DNA of 64,000 nucleotides from NCBI GenBank assembly GCA_030748435.1, contig JASMLZ010000058.1:1-64000 (forward strand), written 5' to 3'. Origin of the DNA: Gammaproteobacteria bacterium (GTDB taxonomy: Bacteria > Pseudomonadota > Gammaproteobacteria > Pseudomonadales > Balneatricaceae). The stretch's first letter is position 1. Each line of letters starts with the position of its first letter. Under the pieces are notes generated by a model. That model was given only the letters and a program-made list of their open reading frames with translations. It ran no database searches and had not been told where the DNA came from. Made by a program: the position numbers and the translations under genes. Shown here one piece after another: positions 1 to 11,812 of this stretch.

Positions 1-69
1 ATCAGCTTTTTTCGGCTGGCAAGAATTTATAACTCGAATACCAACACGATATTTGGAAAGGACATTATT

Positions 70-1197
70 ATGGCGAACAAAAAACTATCTGGAGCTGGCC
101 TGCGTGGCCAGTCTGCGGGCGAGACAGCCCTTTGTACAGTGGGTAAGACCGGTACTGGCCTGACTTACCGTGGTTATGATATGAGCGAACTGGCGGCCAA
201 GGCCAAGTTTGAAGAGGTGGCTTATCTGCTGTTAAAAGGCCACTTGCCCACGCAGACCGAATTAACTGCCTATATTGACAAGCTGGCAGGCTTGCGTAAG
301 TTGCCAGAGGCCTTAAAAACCGTACTGGAACAAATTCCGGCTGACGCACATCCCATGGATGTCATGCGTACGGGTTGCTCTGTGCTAGGCAATTTGGAGA
401 CTGAGCAGAGTTTTTCTGAGCAGCAGGATGTCACTGATCGCTTGTTATCCTTATTGCCCGCGATTATCTGTTATTGGTATCGCTTTAGTCATGATGGTGT
501 GCGTATTGAGACGGAGCTGGATGATAACTCTATTGGCTCTTACTTTCTACATATGCTGCATGGAAAAAAGCCCAGTGAATTACATGCTAAAGTCATGAAT
601 GTATCGTTGATTTTATATGCCGAACATGAGTTTAATGCCTCAACCTTTAGCGCTCGGGTCTGTGCTTCCACCTTGTCTGATATGCACTCTTGCATTACGG
701 GTGCTATTGGTACGTTGAGGGGGCCTTTGCACGGTGGTGCGAATGAAGCCGCTATGGATATGATTGATCAGTGGCAAACAGCTGACGAAGCTGAGCAGGC
801 GATTATGGGCATGTTGGCGCGCAAGGACAAGATTATGGGATTTGGGCATGCCATTTATCGCACCTCTGACCCACGCAATACTATTATCAAGGCATGGTCT
901 GAAAAGCTTGCGGAGGCTGCTGGTGATACTCGTTTATATCCTGTATCGGTACGCTGTGAAGAGGTTATGTGGCGCGAGAAAAAGTTATTCTGTAACGCTG
1001 ACTTCTTCCATGCCTCTGCCTATAATTTTATGGGTATTCCAACCAAACTGTTTACTCCTATTTTTGTTATGTCGCGTTTGACTGGCTGGGCTGCTCACGT
1101 GATGGAACAACGCGCTAACAATCGTATTATCCGTCCATCTGCCGATTATATCGGCCCCGAACAAGCACACTGGGTTGCTATAGAAGAGCGTGACTAA
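70..1197 (+). CDS. prpC: 2-methylcitrate synthase PrpC
   Basis: Condenses propionyl-CoA with oxaloacetate to 2-methylcitrate, the first committed step of the cytoplasmic methylcitrate cycle. The 375-residue protein has the citrate-synthase fold signatures: a GPLHGGANE segment with His221, an FGHAIY segment with His260 and an NADFFHA segment with Asp311, which correspond to the catalytic His-His-Asp triad. Length fits short-type PrpC rather than the longer housekeeping GltA. An AAAGGA ribosome-binding site lies just before the ATG. acnD and prpF follow directly on the same strand, which settles PrpC over plain citrate synthase. prpB is expected just upstream, outside the window. Confidence 0.95.
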   Translation: MANKKLSGAGLRGQSAGETALCTVGKTGTGLTYRGYDMSELAAKAKFEEVAYLLLKGHLPTQTELTAYIDKLAGLRKLPEALKTVLEQIPADAHPMDVMRTGCSVLGNLETEQSFSEQQDVTDRLLSLLPAIICYWYRFSHDGVRIETELDDNSIGSYFLHMLHGKKPSELHAKVMNVSLILYAEHEFNASTFSARVCASTLSDMHSCITGAIGTLRGPLHGGANEAAMDMIDQWQTADEAEQAIMGMLARKDKIMGFGHAIYRTSDPRNTIIKAWSEKLAEAAGDTRLYPVSVRCEEVMWREKKLFCNADFFHASAYNFMGIPTKLFTPIFVMSRLTGWAAHVMEQRANNRIIRPSADYIGPEQAHWVAIEERD

Positions 1198-1213
1198 TCT
1201 ATCCGGATATTTT

Positions 1214-3817
1214 ATGAATACTGAATTTCGTACTGCCCTAAAGGGTCATAAGCTAGACTTTTTTGATACTGCGGCGGCGGTCAATGCTATACAAACCGAT
1301 GCTTATGCCAAGCTGCCATATACCTCCAAGGTGTTGGCTGAACAATTGGTTCGGCGCTGTGCCCCAGAAGCCTTGCATGATTCACTTGCTCAGCTGGTAG
1401 AGCGCAAACGTGATCTGGACTTTCCCTGGTATCCAGCACGTGTTGTTTGCCATGATATTTTGGGACAGACGGCCTTGGTTGATTTGGCTGGTCTAAGGGA
1501 CGCGATTGCCGAACAGGGTGGGGATCCAGCCAAGGTTAACCCGGTGGTGCCTACCCAATTGATTGTTGACCACTCACTGGCGGTAGAACATGGTGGTTAT
1601 GATGCTCAGGCTTTTGCCAAGAACCGAGCTATTGAAGATCGTCGTAATGAAGATCGTTTTCATTTTATTGAATGGACCAAAACAGCCTTTGAAAATGTAG
1701 ATGTTATTCCCGCCGGTAACGGTATTATGCATCAAATCAATCTGGAAAAGATGTCGCCGGTCGTTCAGGTAGCTGATGGCATTGCTTATCCTGATACTTG
1801 TGTAGGCACTGATTCCCATACCCCTCATGTTGATGCCTTGGGGGTCATTGCCATTGGGGTTGGCGGCTTGGAGGCCGAAAATGTCATGTTAGGCAGGGCC
1901 TCCATGATGCGTTTGCCCGATATAGTCGGGGTGAAGTTGACCGGTAAGCGTCAACCCGGTATTACCGCTACGGATATTGTCTTGGCAATAACTGAATTCT
2001 TACGCCAAGAGCGTGTGGTGTCGGCTTATCTGGAATTTTTTGGTGAGGGTGCCAAGCATCTTACTATAGGTGATCGGGCCACCATCTCCAATATGACACC
2101 GGAATTTGGTGCTTCTGCCGGTTTATTCTATATTGATGAGCAAACCATCGACTATTTGCAACTCACCGGTCGCGATGCAGAGCAGGTAAAGCTAGTAGAA
2201 GATTATGCCAAGCAGCAAGGACTCTGGGCTGATGATATGGTAGCAGCTGAGTATGAGCGAGAACTGGTATTTGACCTGTCGAGCGTTGAGCGCAATATGG
2301 CCGGGCCTTCTAATCCGCACCGCCGTTTGCCGACCGCTGCCTTGGCCGAGCGTGGTATTGCTGTTGATTTGCCTAAGGCACTGGCCGAAGAAGCCCAGGG
2401 TAAAATGCCTGATAGCGCTGTAATTATTGCTGCTATTACCTCTTGTACCAATACCAGCAACCCACGCAATCTGGTAGCGGCCGGTTTGCTGGCCAAGCGT
2501 GCTAACGAACTGGGTTTGGTGCGCAAACCATGGGTCAAATCGTCTTTTGCACCTGGTTCCAAAGTAGCCAAGCTGTATCTTGAAGAAGCAGGCTTATTGG
2601 CTGAATTGGAAAATCTGGGTTTTGGTATTGTTGCCTATGCCTGTACCACCTGTAATGGTATGAGCGGTGCCTTAGATCCCGTGATTCAACAGGAAATTAT
2701 TGACCGCGATCTGCATACAACAGCCGTATTGTCAGGTAATCGTAACTTTGATGGTCGTATTCATCCCTATGCCAAGCAGGCATTTTTGGCTTCACCACCC
2801 TTGGTCATTGCCTATGCTATAGCGGGCACTATGCGTTTTGATATAGAACAGGATATTTTGGGGTATGATACTGCTGGCAAAGCCATTCGCCTAGCTGATA
2901 TTTGGCCTAGTGACGAAGCTATTGATGCACTTGTTGAGCGTTGCGTAAAGCCTGAGCAATTTAAGCAGATATATATTCCCATGTTTGATTTGGGGCAGGC
3001 CGAGCAAGCTGCAAGCCCCCTCTATGACTGGCGCGAGATGAGTACCTATATTCGTCGTCCCCCTTATTGGGAAGGCGCCCTGGCCGGAGAGCGGACCATG
3101 CGTGGTATGCGCCCGTTGGCGGTATTGGGAGATAATATCACTACCGACCATCTGTCACCTTCGAATGCCATTCTGGCGTCCAGTGCGGCGGGGGAATATC
3201 TGGCCAAGATGGGGTTGCCCGAAGAAGACTTTAACTCTTATGCTACTCATCGTGGTGACCATTTGACCGCCCAGAGGGCAACCTTTGCCAATCCCAAATT
3301 GGTTAATGAAATGTGCCGTGATGCTGCGGGGAATATACGGCAAGGCTCTTTGGCCAGAATTGAGCCAGACGGCCAACAAACTCGCATGTGGGAAGCGATT
3401 GAAACCTATATGCAGCGTCAACAACCGTTGATTATTGTGGCTGGTGCTGACTATGGGCAGGGCTCGTCACGTGATTGGGCTGCCAAAGGAGTGCGTTTGG
3501 CAGGCGTGGAAGTGATTGTGGCCGAAGGTTTCGAGCGTATACACCGTACTAATCTGGTCGGTATGGGCGTTTTACCTTTGCAGTTTAGAGCAGGAGATAA
3601 TCGCCATACCTACGCTATTGATGGCACAGAAACTTATGATGTAGAGGGTCAGTTAAAGCCATGTGCTGACTTAACCTTGATTATTAAGCGCCGTAATGGC
3701 GAGTCTGTTGAGGTGCCTGTAACCTGTCGTCTGGATACTGCGGAAGAAGTATCTGTATATCAGGCAGGTGGCGTGCTACAGCGTTTTGCTCAGGATTTCT
3801 TAGCAGAAAATGCATAA
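1214..3817 (+). CDS. acnD: 2-methylcitrate dehydratase AcnD (Fe/S-dependent, AcnA-like)
   Basis: Dehydrates 2-methylcitrate to 2-methylaconitate with a 4Fe-4S cluster; it works together with PrpF and replaces PrpD. The 867-residue protein is a full-length aconitase: cluster ligands are Cys411 in SCTNTSNP and Cys477/Cys480 in CTTCNG, and the C-terminal swivel domain carries GADYGQGSSRDWAAKG. The frame is open back to a GTG at 1190 inside prpC, but I chose the ATG at 1214: it gives the N-terminus MNTEFRTALKGHKLDFFDT typical of the family and is preceded by GGAT. Together with prpC and prpF this is the AcnD/PrpF form of the pathway. Confidence 0.95.
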   Translation: MNTEFRTALKGHKLDFFDTAAAVNAIQTDAYAKLPYTSKVLAEQLVRRCAPEALHDSLAQLVERKRDLDFPWYPARVVCHDILGQTALVDLAGLRDAIAEQGGDPAKVNPVVPTQLIVDHSLAVEHGGYDAQAFAKNRAIEDRRNEDRFHFIEWTKTAFENVDVIPAGNGIMHQINLEKMSPVVQVADGIAYPDTCVGTDSHTPHVDALGVIAIGVGGLEAENVMLGRASMMRLPDIVGVKLTGKRQPGITATDIVLAITEFLRQERVVSAYLEFFGEGAKHLTIGDRATISNMTPEFGASAGLFYIDEQTIDYLQLTGRDAEQVKLVEDYAKQQGLWADDMVAAEYERELVFDLSSVERNMAGPSNPHRRLPTAALAERGIAVDLPKALAEEAQGKMPDSAVIIAAITSCTNTSNPRNLVAAGLLAKRANELGLVRKPWVKSSFAPGSKVAKLYLEEAGLLAELENLGFGIVAYACTTCNGMSGALDPVIQQEIIDRDLHTTAVLSGNRNFDGRIHPYAKQAFLASPPLVIAYAIAGTMRFDIEQDILGYDTAGKAIRLADIWPSDEAIDALVERCVKPEQFKQIYIPMFDLGQAEQAASPLYDWREMSTYIRRPPYWEGALAGERTMRGMRPLAVLGDNITTDHLSPSNAILASSAAGEYLAKMGLPEEDFNSYATHRGDHLTAQRATFANPKLVNEMCRDAAGNIRQGSLARIEPDGQQTRMWEAIETYMQRQQPLIIVAGADYGQGSSRDWAAKGVRLAGVEVIVAEGFERIHRTNLVGMGVLPLQFRAGDNRHTYAIDGTETYDVEGQLKPCADLTLIIKRRNGESVEVPVTCRLDTAEEVSVYQAGGVLQRFAQDFLAENA

Positions 3818-3832
3818 GTTTAAGGTGATATT

Positions 3833-5011
3833 ATGAACTTTGTACCGCAAGTAAAAGTGCCTGCTACCTATATGCGGGGTGGCACTAGCAAAGGTGTATT
3901 TTTTAATTTAACTGATCTGCCATCGTCCTGTCAGGTGCCCGGCAAGCCACGCGATGATCTGTTAATGCGCGTTATAGGTAGCCCAGACCCTTACGGCAAA
4001 CAGACTGACGGTATGGGTGCTGCTACTTCTAGTACTAGCAAAACGGTAATCGTCTCAGCTTCCAGTAGGCCAGATCATGATGTCGATTACCTATTTGGTC
4101 AGGTAGCTATTGAGCGAGCTTTTGTTGATTGGAGTGGTAATTGCGGCAATCTAACGGCAGCAGTAGGGGCATTTGCTATTGCTAATGGCTTAGTGGAGGC
4201 AAGCCGTGTGCCCAGCAATGGCCTGGCTAAGGTGCGTATCTGGCAGGCTAATATTGGTAAAACTATTGTTACCCATGTGCCTATCAGCAATGGTGAAGTA
4301 CAGGAAACAGGTGATTTTGAGTTGGATGGGGTGACCTTTGCGGCGGCTGAAGTGCAGGTAGAGTTTTATGACCCAGCCGCTGGCGAAGGCTCTATGTTTC
4401 CTACTGGTAGTTTGGTGGATGAGCTGACTATTCCCGGGGTAGGCAAGTTGCAAGCGACTATGATCAATGCCGGTATTCCAACGATCTTTTTAAATGCGGA
4501 GCAACTTGGTTATACGGGCACAGAACTGCAAACAGAGATAAACAGTGATCCTGCTGCGCTGGCACTATTTGAAAATATTCGCGCCCATGGTGCCATAAAA
4601 ATGGGCTTAATACAGGCATTAGGTGAAGCAGAAGCTCGGCAACATACGCCAAAAGTCGCCTTTGTGGCGCCAGCTAAAGCCTATACTGCCTCCAGTGGTA
4701 AGCAGGTGGCAGCAGATGATATTGACCTTTGTGTGCGAGCTTTATCTATGGGTAAGTTGCATCACGCCATGATGGGTACGGCGGCAGTTGCTATCGCTAC
4801 AGCCGCTGCTATACCCGGCACTTTGGTTAATCTGGCAGCCGGTGGGAGAGAACGCACCAGTGTCTGTTTTGGGCATCCTTCTGGCACCCTTAGTGTAGGT
4901 GCAGAGGCGACTGTTATTGATGGTGAATGGTTGGCAAAGAAGGCGGTAATGAGTCGCAGTGCCCGAGTTTTGATGGAGGGTTGGGTCAGAATTCCAGGTG
5001 ACAGTTTTTAG
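3833..5011 (+). CDS. prpF: 2-methylaconitate cis-trans isomerase PrpF
   Basis: Isomerises the 2-methylaconitate made by AcnD so that a standard aconitase can hydrate it to 2-methylisocitrate. The 392-residue protein has the family N-terminus with MRGGTSKGVFF (about residues 14-24) and the diaminopimelate-epimerase-like double fold with GNCGNLTAAVGAFA near residue 104. It begins 15 bases after the acnD stop and is clearly co-transcribed. No terminator is obvious before the pseudouridine synthase gene that follows. Family assignment is firm; the operon context removes the ambiguity with other PrpF-fold isomerases. Confidence 0.95.
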   Translation: MNFVPQVKVPATYMRGGTSKGVFFNLTDLPSSCQVPGKPRDDLLMRVIGSPDPYGKQTDGMGAATSSTSKTVIVSASSRPDHDVDYLFGQVAIERAFVDWSGNCGNLTAAVGAFAIANGLVEASRVPSNGLAKVRIWQANIGKTIVTHVPISNGEVQETGDFELDGVTFAAAEVQVEFYDPAAGEGSMFPTGSLVDELTIPGVGKLQATMINAGIPTIFLNAEQLGYTGTELQTEINSDPAALALFENIRAHGAIKMGLIQALGEAEARQHTPKVAFVAPAKAYTASSGKQVAADDIDLCVRALSMGKLHHAMMGTAAVAIATAAAIPGTLVNLAAGGRERTSVCFGHPSGTLSVGAEATVIDGEWLAKKAVMSRSARVLMEGWVRIPGDSF

Positions 5012-5057
5012 GGACTAGTGCTAGTCCATACTGACGACTATCAGGCTACAAGGTATA

Positions 5058-5885
5058 ATGACTGGTATGAATGCCCCCCAAACATTTTCTGTTGTTATCG
5101 ACTGCCCGCAAACGGCAGTTGCCGCCTTAACCAGCGTTTCCGGGTTGCCGCGCTCGGTGCTTAAGGAGGCGATGCAAAAGGGCGCAGTTTGGCTCCAGCG
5201 AGGTAAAAAAACACAGCGCATAAGGCGTCAGGATCGCTTGTTAAAAGCTCAGGATACGCTGTTTCTGTATTATCACCGGACGGTGCTGGATCAGGTATGT
5301 CCAGCCGCTACGCTGCTAGCCGATGAGGGTGAGTTTAGTGTTTGGTATAAGCCGACCGGTATGCTCAGTCAAGGTTCGCGCTGGAGTGATCATTGCACCA
5401 TTAATCGCTGGGTCGAAGGGCATATCACACCAGCCAGAACAGCGGTTATTGTTAATCGTCTGGATCGTGCCGCACAAGGCTTGATGTTGATTGCTCATAG
5501 CAAAGCCATGGCGCGACAATTAAGTGGTTTATTTGCCCAGCATAAAATTCATAAAGCCTATTTGGCCAAGGTAGAAGGCCAATTAATAAAACCCACCACC
5601 TGTACTGCTGAGGTGGATAACAAGCCGGCTTTAAGCCATATTCAACCTCTGCAATCTGGTCCTGATAGAAGTTTAGTCAAGGTGATTATCGAAACTGGTC
5701 GTAAGCATCAGATACGCCAGCATCTGGCCGGTTTGGGGCATCCCATTGTTGGCGATCGGCTTAACCATCCGGGTCCTTATGGTGAAGATTTGGCTCTGGT
5801 GTGCAGTGAACTGGCCTGGATAGATAACCGGACTCAAGCCTGGCGCTTTGTATTACCAGAACATTTCTATTCTGCTCTGACCTAG
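5058..5885 (+). CDS. RluA-family RNA pseudouridine synthase
   Basis: Converts a specific uridine in rRNA or tRNA to pseudouridine in the cytoplasm. The 275-residue protein has a short N-terminal S4-like part and the RluA catalytic segment VNRLDRAAQGLML near residue 133, whose Asp is the nucleophile. The later ETGRKHQIRQHLAGLGHPIVGD motif is the usual RluA active-site partner. An AAGG precedes the ATG by about five bases. The central motif is NRLDRAAQG rather than the canonical HRLDxxTSG, so the target site (RluA, RluC, RluD or TruC-like) cannot be named. It follows prpF by 46 bases, perhaps by chance. Confidence 0.85.
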   Translation: MTGMNAPQTFSVVIDCPQTAVAALTSVSGLPRSVLKEAMQKGAVWLQRGKKTQRIRRQDRLLKAQDTLFLYYHRTVLDQVCPAATLLADEGEFSVWYKPTGMLSQGSRWSDHCTINRWVEGHITPARTAVIVNRLDRAAQGLMLIAHSKAMARQLSGLFAQHKIHKAYLAKVEGQLIKPTTCTAEVDNKPALSHIQPLQSGPDRSLVKVIIETGRKHQIRQHLAGLGHPIVGDRLNHPGPYGEDLALVCSELAWIDNRTQAWRFVLPEHFYSALT

Positions 5886-6177
5886 TCCGTTCTTGGTGGG
5901 TCTAAGACAGTGCTCTTGTTATGATATTGGGCATACCGTCTGGCGTTTATAATAGCCATCAATAATGGTCATAATCAAGCAGTGCTAGCATACCCATTGT
6001 CTGGTATTTTAAACTGTTAAGTGGTAGTTATATAGCCAAGGCATCTCTGGCTTATCTACAAAGTTGTTATGGCGAGCTAAGCTAGGCAATCCTGTGGGAA
6101 TATAATCAATTGTCTACAGAGGCTAGGCTGCCGGTAATGACGAATGTGGCATAGGTGCTCCAACAAAAAGGATGAAT
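5886..6177. other. Intergenic region before rraA
   Basis: About 290 bases with no credible coding frame. I see no strong terminator hairpin with a T-run, no riboswitch and no copy of the two repeat families found elsewhere in the window. The rraA promoter must lie here or upstream; no convincing pair of -35 and -10 boxes stands out. Confidence 0.5.
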
Positions 6178-6666
6178 ATGCAAGACTTATTACCTGAACT
6201 CTGTGACCAGTATCCGCATAAAGTACGGGTGCTGGAACCGATGTTTATAAATTTTGGTGGCAAAGAGCGCTTTTATGGTGAGGTGGTGACTATAAAGTGC
6301 TTTGAAGATAATTCCATGGTACGTGAGCAGGTTGCTAAAAATGGCAATGGTAAGGTGCTGGTAGTCGATGGTGGTGGTTCCTTTAGATGCGCTCTGTTAG
6401 GTGATATGCTGGCAGAAAAGGCGGCTCAAAATGGCTGGCAGGGCATTATAGTATATGGCTGTATCCGGGATGTGAATGCCATAGGGGAAACAGACCTTGG
6501 CGTGCAAGCGCTGGCTACACACCCGGTAAAAACGGATAAACGGGGGCTTGGTGATGTCAATGTAACCATCACTTTTGCCGGGGTTACTATACAGGCAGGT
6601 GAATATTTGTATGCTGACAATAATGGCATACTGGTATCAGATAGCAAATTGAACTGGTCAGAATAA
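6178..6666 (+). CDS. rraA: Ribonuclease activity regulator RraA
   Basis: RraA is a trimeric protein that in Escherichia coli binds RNase E and the degradosome and damps mRNA decay. The family also overlaps aldolase-like proteins, so other activities are possible. The 162-residue protein shows conserved [37 protein letters not shown] and IVYGCIRD segments. The frame is open from an ATG at 6172, but the AAGGA at 6168-6172 overlaps that codon; it sits five bases before the ATG at 6178, which I take as the start. It converges with roxA across a palindromic repeat. Confidence 0.92.
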   Translation: MQDLLPELCDQYPHKVRVLEPMFINFGGKERFYGEVVTIKCFEDNSMVREQVAKNGNGKVLVVDGGGSFRCALLGDMLAEKAAQNGWQGIIVYGCIRDVNAIGETDLGVQALATHPVKTDKRGLGDVNVTITFAGVTIQAGEYLYADNNGILVSDSKLNWSE

Positions 6667-6670
6667 CAAT

Positions 6671-6744
6671 CCTAGCTTCCGCAGTTGAGCCTGCATTCGT
6701 TAGTACCCTTCGCCAGTTGGGTGAAGCACTATGCGGAATCTAGG
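6671..6744. repeat. Palindromic intergenic repeat, family 1, short copy
   Basis: A 74-base element bounded by CCTAGCTTCCGCA and TGCGGAATCTAGG, a 13-base inverted repeat with one mismatch. Inside is a hairpin, CTTCGCC-AGTT-GGGTGAAG. The same ends and inner hairpin recur at 24289-24390 and, in reverse orientation, at 37233-37340; this copy lacks about 35 bases of the middle. It lies between the convergent ends of rraA and roxA, where it could also act as a transcription terminator. Confidence 0.8.
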
Positions 6745-6755
6745 ATAATGCCGCC

Positions 6756-7919
6756 TTATTCGTCGTCGAAATAAATCCAGCCCTGGTTATGCAGTACCAA
6801 TAACAAGGCCTGACTGGCCTCAGTGGTTATCAAACAGGCTAGGTCGGTGACTTCGATTACCAATTGATTGGCTAAGGCCATGGCAAGATCTGTGGCCTCC
6901 GGCGGGCAAGCAATGGCTTCACCTTGTGCGAACAAGGTCATGCCACCATCACCTTGCCAGGTATAGGCCAGTCGAACGCCTTCAGCGACCCTTATTACGC
7001 CATAAGCGTCTTGCATAATGGTCGCTAATTCAGCCTTATCCATTGCCTCTTCTGAGTAATCCAGACTTGAGTTTTTTGGTTCTGTGGTCATACAACCAAA
7101 CCACTGAGCCAGATTTTCGTCGTTTAGTTGCTGGTTGATTACCGCGCGCAAATTAGCAAGGTCATTGGCAGAAATTTCTCCCGCTGGCTGGGGCTGCAGA
7201 CTATTGCATAAGCGCAAGTCAGGACTAAGCTGTTGACCAATAAAGTCAGCGAAACCACCCATTACTTCGCTATGGGAGGGGGCACGAAAGCCTACGGAGT
7301 AGGTCATACAGTTATCAGATAGCGCTACCCCTTGGTGGGCGACCAGTGGTGGGATATAGAGTAGATCACCGGGGTGCAGATCAAATGTTTGCTCAGTGAC
7401 AAAGTCTTGCAGCAAACATAGGTCCTTATGTGCCGCCAATTTTGACTCACTATTGCACACTTGTCCGGTTTGCCAACGCCGTTGGCCTTCGCCTTGAATT
7501 AAAAATACATCATAACGATCATAATGGGCACCGACACCAGCTCCCTTGGTAGCATAACTAATCATTACATCGTCAAAGCGCCAAGCAGGAATAAAACGAA
7601 ATTTGGCAACCAGATCAAAAGCGGCAGGTACAAAATGGTCTACCCCTTGTACCAGTAGCGTCCAGGGGTAATCCCGCTGTTTGGCAAAGTCATGTTCTTG
7701 CATAGGACCATGGTGTAAACGCCAGTCTAAAATATCGCCCTCATTTTCCACCAGACGAGATTCGACCTCTGGTTCCAAACTTAAACCTGCTAGCTCGTCA
7801 GCTGCAATAAGTGGTTCCATATTGGCAAAAGCATTGCGTATGCAAACGGGCTTTTGTTGCCAGTAATCGCGTAAGAATTCTTCGATTGGCAGGTCGCCAA
7901 GGTGAGTTAGAGGTAGCAT
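6756..7919 (-). CDS. roxA: JmjC-type ribosomal oxygenase RoxA (YcfD; 50S protein L16 arginine hydroxylase)
   Basis: An Fe(II)/2-oxoglutarate dioxygenase that in E. coli hydroxylates an arginine of ribosomal protein L16. The 387-residue protein has the double-stranded beta-helix with the iron triad visible: GAHYDRYDVF gives His132 and Asp134, and LYIPPLVAHQG gives His195, at the spacing of YcfD. The C-terminal part (about 240-387) matches the family's dimerisation and winged-helix regions in length. It is last in a minus-strand run mnmA-hflD-purB-roxA, 154 bases after purB, and converges on rraA. Confidence 0.92.
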   Translation of the reverse strand: MLPLTHLGDLPIEEFLRDYWQQKPVCIRNAFANMEPLIAADELAGLSLEPEVESRLVENEGDILDWRLHHGPMQEHDFAKQRDYPWTLLVQGVDHFVPAAFDLVAKFRFIPAWRFDDVMISYATKGAGVGAHYDRYDVFLIQGEGQRRWQTGQVCNSESKLAAHKDLCLLQDFVTEQTFDLHPGDLLYIPPLVAHQGVALSDNCMTYSVGFRAPSHSEVMGGFADFIGQQLSPDLRLCNSLQPQPAGEISANDLANLRAVINQQLNDENLAQWFGCMTTEPKNSSLDYSEEAMDKAELATIMQDAYGVIRVAEGVRLAYTWQGDGGMTLFAQGEAIACPPEATDLAMALANQLVIEVTDLACLITTEASQALLLVLHNQGWIYFDDE

Positions 7920-8073
7920 GATCCGTTAATCTCTTTGCGATTTTGCACCAGGGTTATGGTGTCCTGCAACAGCGAAAATACCATTGTAAGTGGTGATTTA
8001 TCATACCTAAATCCCTTTATACATGGTTTTTTATGCCACAGGACAAGAACCCAAACTTGAGCAAAGCCTTGGT

Positions 8074-10112
<2,039 letters not shown>

Positions 10113-10120
<8 letters not shown>

Positions 10121-11198
10121 TGATACCGCCTCCAAGACAGATGTCACCGGCATAAAATACAATCGACTGCCCTGGCGTGACGGCGCGCTGGGGATCGGTA
10201 AAGTTTACTTGGTAGGTGTTGTTGCCAAGTGCCGTGACCTGACAAGCCTGATCGGCTTGCCGATAACGTATTTTGGCCATCAATTGCGCTGGCATAGCCG
10301 GGCCACAACCATCAATCCAATGGACTTGTTGACAAGTTAATACAGACTTGAACAGGCGGGGGTGCTGTTTACCTTGTACAACCAGTAAGCGATTGTTAGC
10401 CAAGTCTTTATGGGCCACATACCAGGGTGACTCGCCATAATCCGCCAAACCCCCAATACCTAAACCCTGACGTTGGCCAATGGTATGGTACATAAGCCCC
10501 TGATGTTGTCCAATTACCTGTCCATCCTCGGTGACTATCGCTCCGGGTTGAGCCGGCAAATACTGCTGCAGGAAGTCTTTAAAGCGGCGCTCACCGATAA
10601 AGCAAATACCGGTGCTATCCTTTTTGCTATAGGTGACAAGGTCATGTTGTTCGGCCAAGGCACGTACTTGCGGTTTTTCCAAACCACCAACAGGAAATAG
10701 CGTCATGCCCAACTCTTGGGCGCCAACAGCATGCAGAAAGTAACTTTGATCTTTATTGGCATCCAGTCCCTTTGCCAGTTGGGCTTGTGCTTGAGTGCCA
10801 TAACGCTGTACATAATGCCCAGTAGCGATATAATCCGCACCTAAGGTGATAGCATATTGTAAAAAGGCTTTAAATTTGATTTCCCGATTACATAGTATAT
10901 CGGGGTTGGGGGTGCGCCCAGCTTGATATTCAGCTAAAAAATGCTCAAAAACGTTGTCCCAGTACTCTGCGGCAAAATTGGCAGCATGTAGTTTGATAGC
11001 CAATTTATCACATACGGCTTGGGCATCGGCTAGATCCTGTTTGGCTGTACAGTACTCAGTACCATCATCTTCGTCCCAGTTCTTCATGAACAGGCCTTCA
11101 ACGTGGTATCCTTGCTGTAATAGCAGCAGTGCTGCGACAGATGAGTCAACCCCGCCGGACATGCCGACGATTACCCGAGTAGAAGCATTTTGGTTCAT
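10113..11198 (-). CDS. mnmA: tRNA-specific 2-thiouridylase MnmA
   Basis: Adds sulfur to U34 of Lys, Glu and Gln tRNAs, using sulfur relayed by the TusBCDE proteins, which are encoded at 27761-29105. The 361-residue protein has the PP-loop ATP-binding motif GMSGGVDSS (12-20), the first catalytic cysteine Cys103 in LCNREIKF and the second, Cys199, in STGICFIGE. The C-terminal beta-barrel includes [18 protein letters not shown]. It heads the mnmA-hflD-purB run and is divergent from moaE, 141 bases away. Confidence 0.97.
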
Positions 11199-11339
11199 GG
11201 TAACGGATCGTAATTGGTTCTGTTCTAAGAACGGGAAGCAAGTGATTTCAAGGGGTATATTTTACCCTAAAACGGGCATTTTTAGCCAGTCCCAAGGCGG
11301 TTGCCGAAGCGATTAGATAAAGGAATAGTTTATATTAGT

Positions 11340-11807
11340 ATGATAAACAACAATGATTTTATTGCGGTACAGGAATTTGACTTTGATCTGAGCCAGCATT
11401 ATGCCCAATTAACGGCTTTGGATCCTGCCCAGACCGGTGCTGTAGTGATGTTTAGTGGGCTGGTACGAGATTTGGACGATAGTGCTGTTAAAGCTATGGA
11501 ATTAGAACACTATCCCGGCATGACAGAGGTATGCTTACAACAGATTGTGCACAAAGCTCGAGCCCGCTGGCCCCTGTTAGGGGTGCATTTGGTGCATCGG
11601 GTTGGGGTTTTGCAGCGTCATGATCAAATTGTTCTGGTTGGTGTGGCCTCAAGGCACCGCAAAGATGCTTTTGCAGCCAGTGAATTTATTATGGACTATC
11701 TGAAACAGGATGCGCCGTTTTGGAAAGCTGAAATCACGGCCAACGGCAAGCATTGGGTGGACGCCAAACAGTCAGACCAGCAAGCCGACAAGCGCTGGAA
11801 TTTATAG
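11340..11807 (+). CDS. moaE: Molybdopterin synthase catalytic subunit MoaE
   Basis: Large subunit of molybdopterin synthase, which with thiocarboxylated MoaD inserts sulfur into precursor Z. The 155-residue protein has GAVVMFSGLVRDLD, LEHYPGMTEV, VHRVGVL and the C-terminal FIMDYLKQDAPFWKAE with the active-site lysines. The frame is open back to a TTG at 11301, but the ATG at 11340 gives the normal length (E. coli 150) and N-terminus. The nearest AAGGA is about 15 bases upstream, so initiation may be weak. It stands alone here: moaA, moaC and moaD are not in the window. Confidence 0.93.
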   Translation: MINNNDFIAVQEFDFDLSQHYAQLTALDPAQTGAVVMFSGLVRDLDDSAVKAMELEHYPGMTEVCLQQIVHKARARWPLLGVHLVHRVGVLQRHDQIVLVGVASRHRKDAFAASEFIMDYLKQDAPFWKAEITANGKHWVDAKQSDQQADKRWNL

Positions 11808-11812
11808 GCATT

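Noticed and set aside
1190-1213. GTG start for acnD inside prpC
   Set aside because: The extra eight residues have no family counterpart, while the ATG at 1214 gives the standard N-terminus.
2203-2571. 122-codon minus-strand frame within acnD
   Set aside because: It is the antisense shadow of a conserved acnD region.
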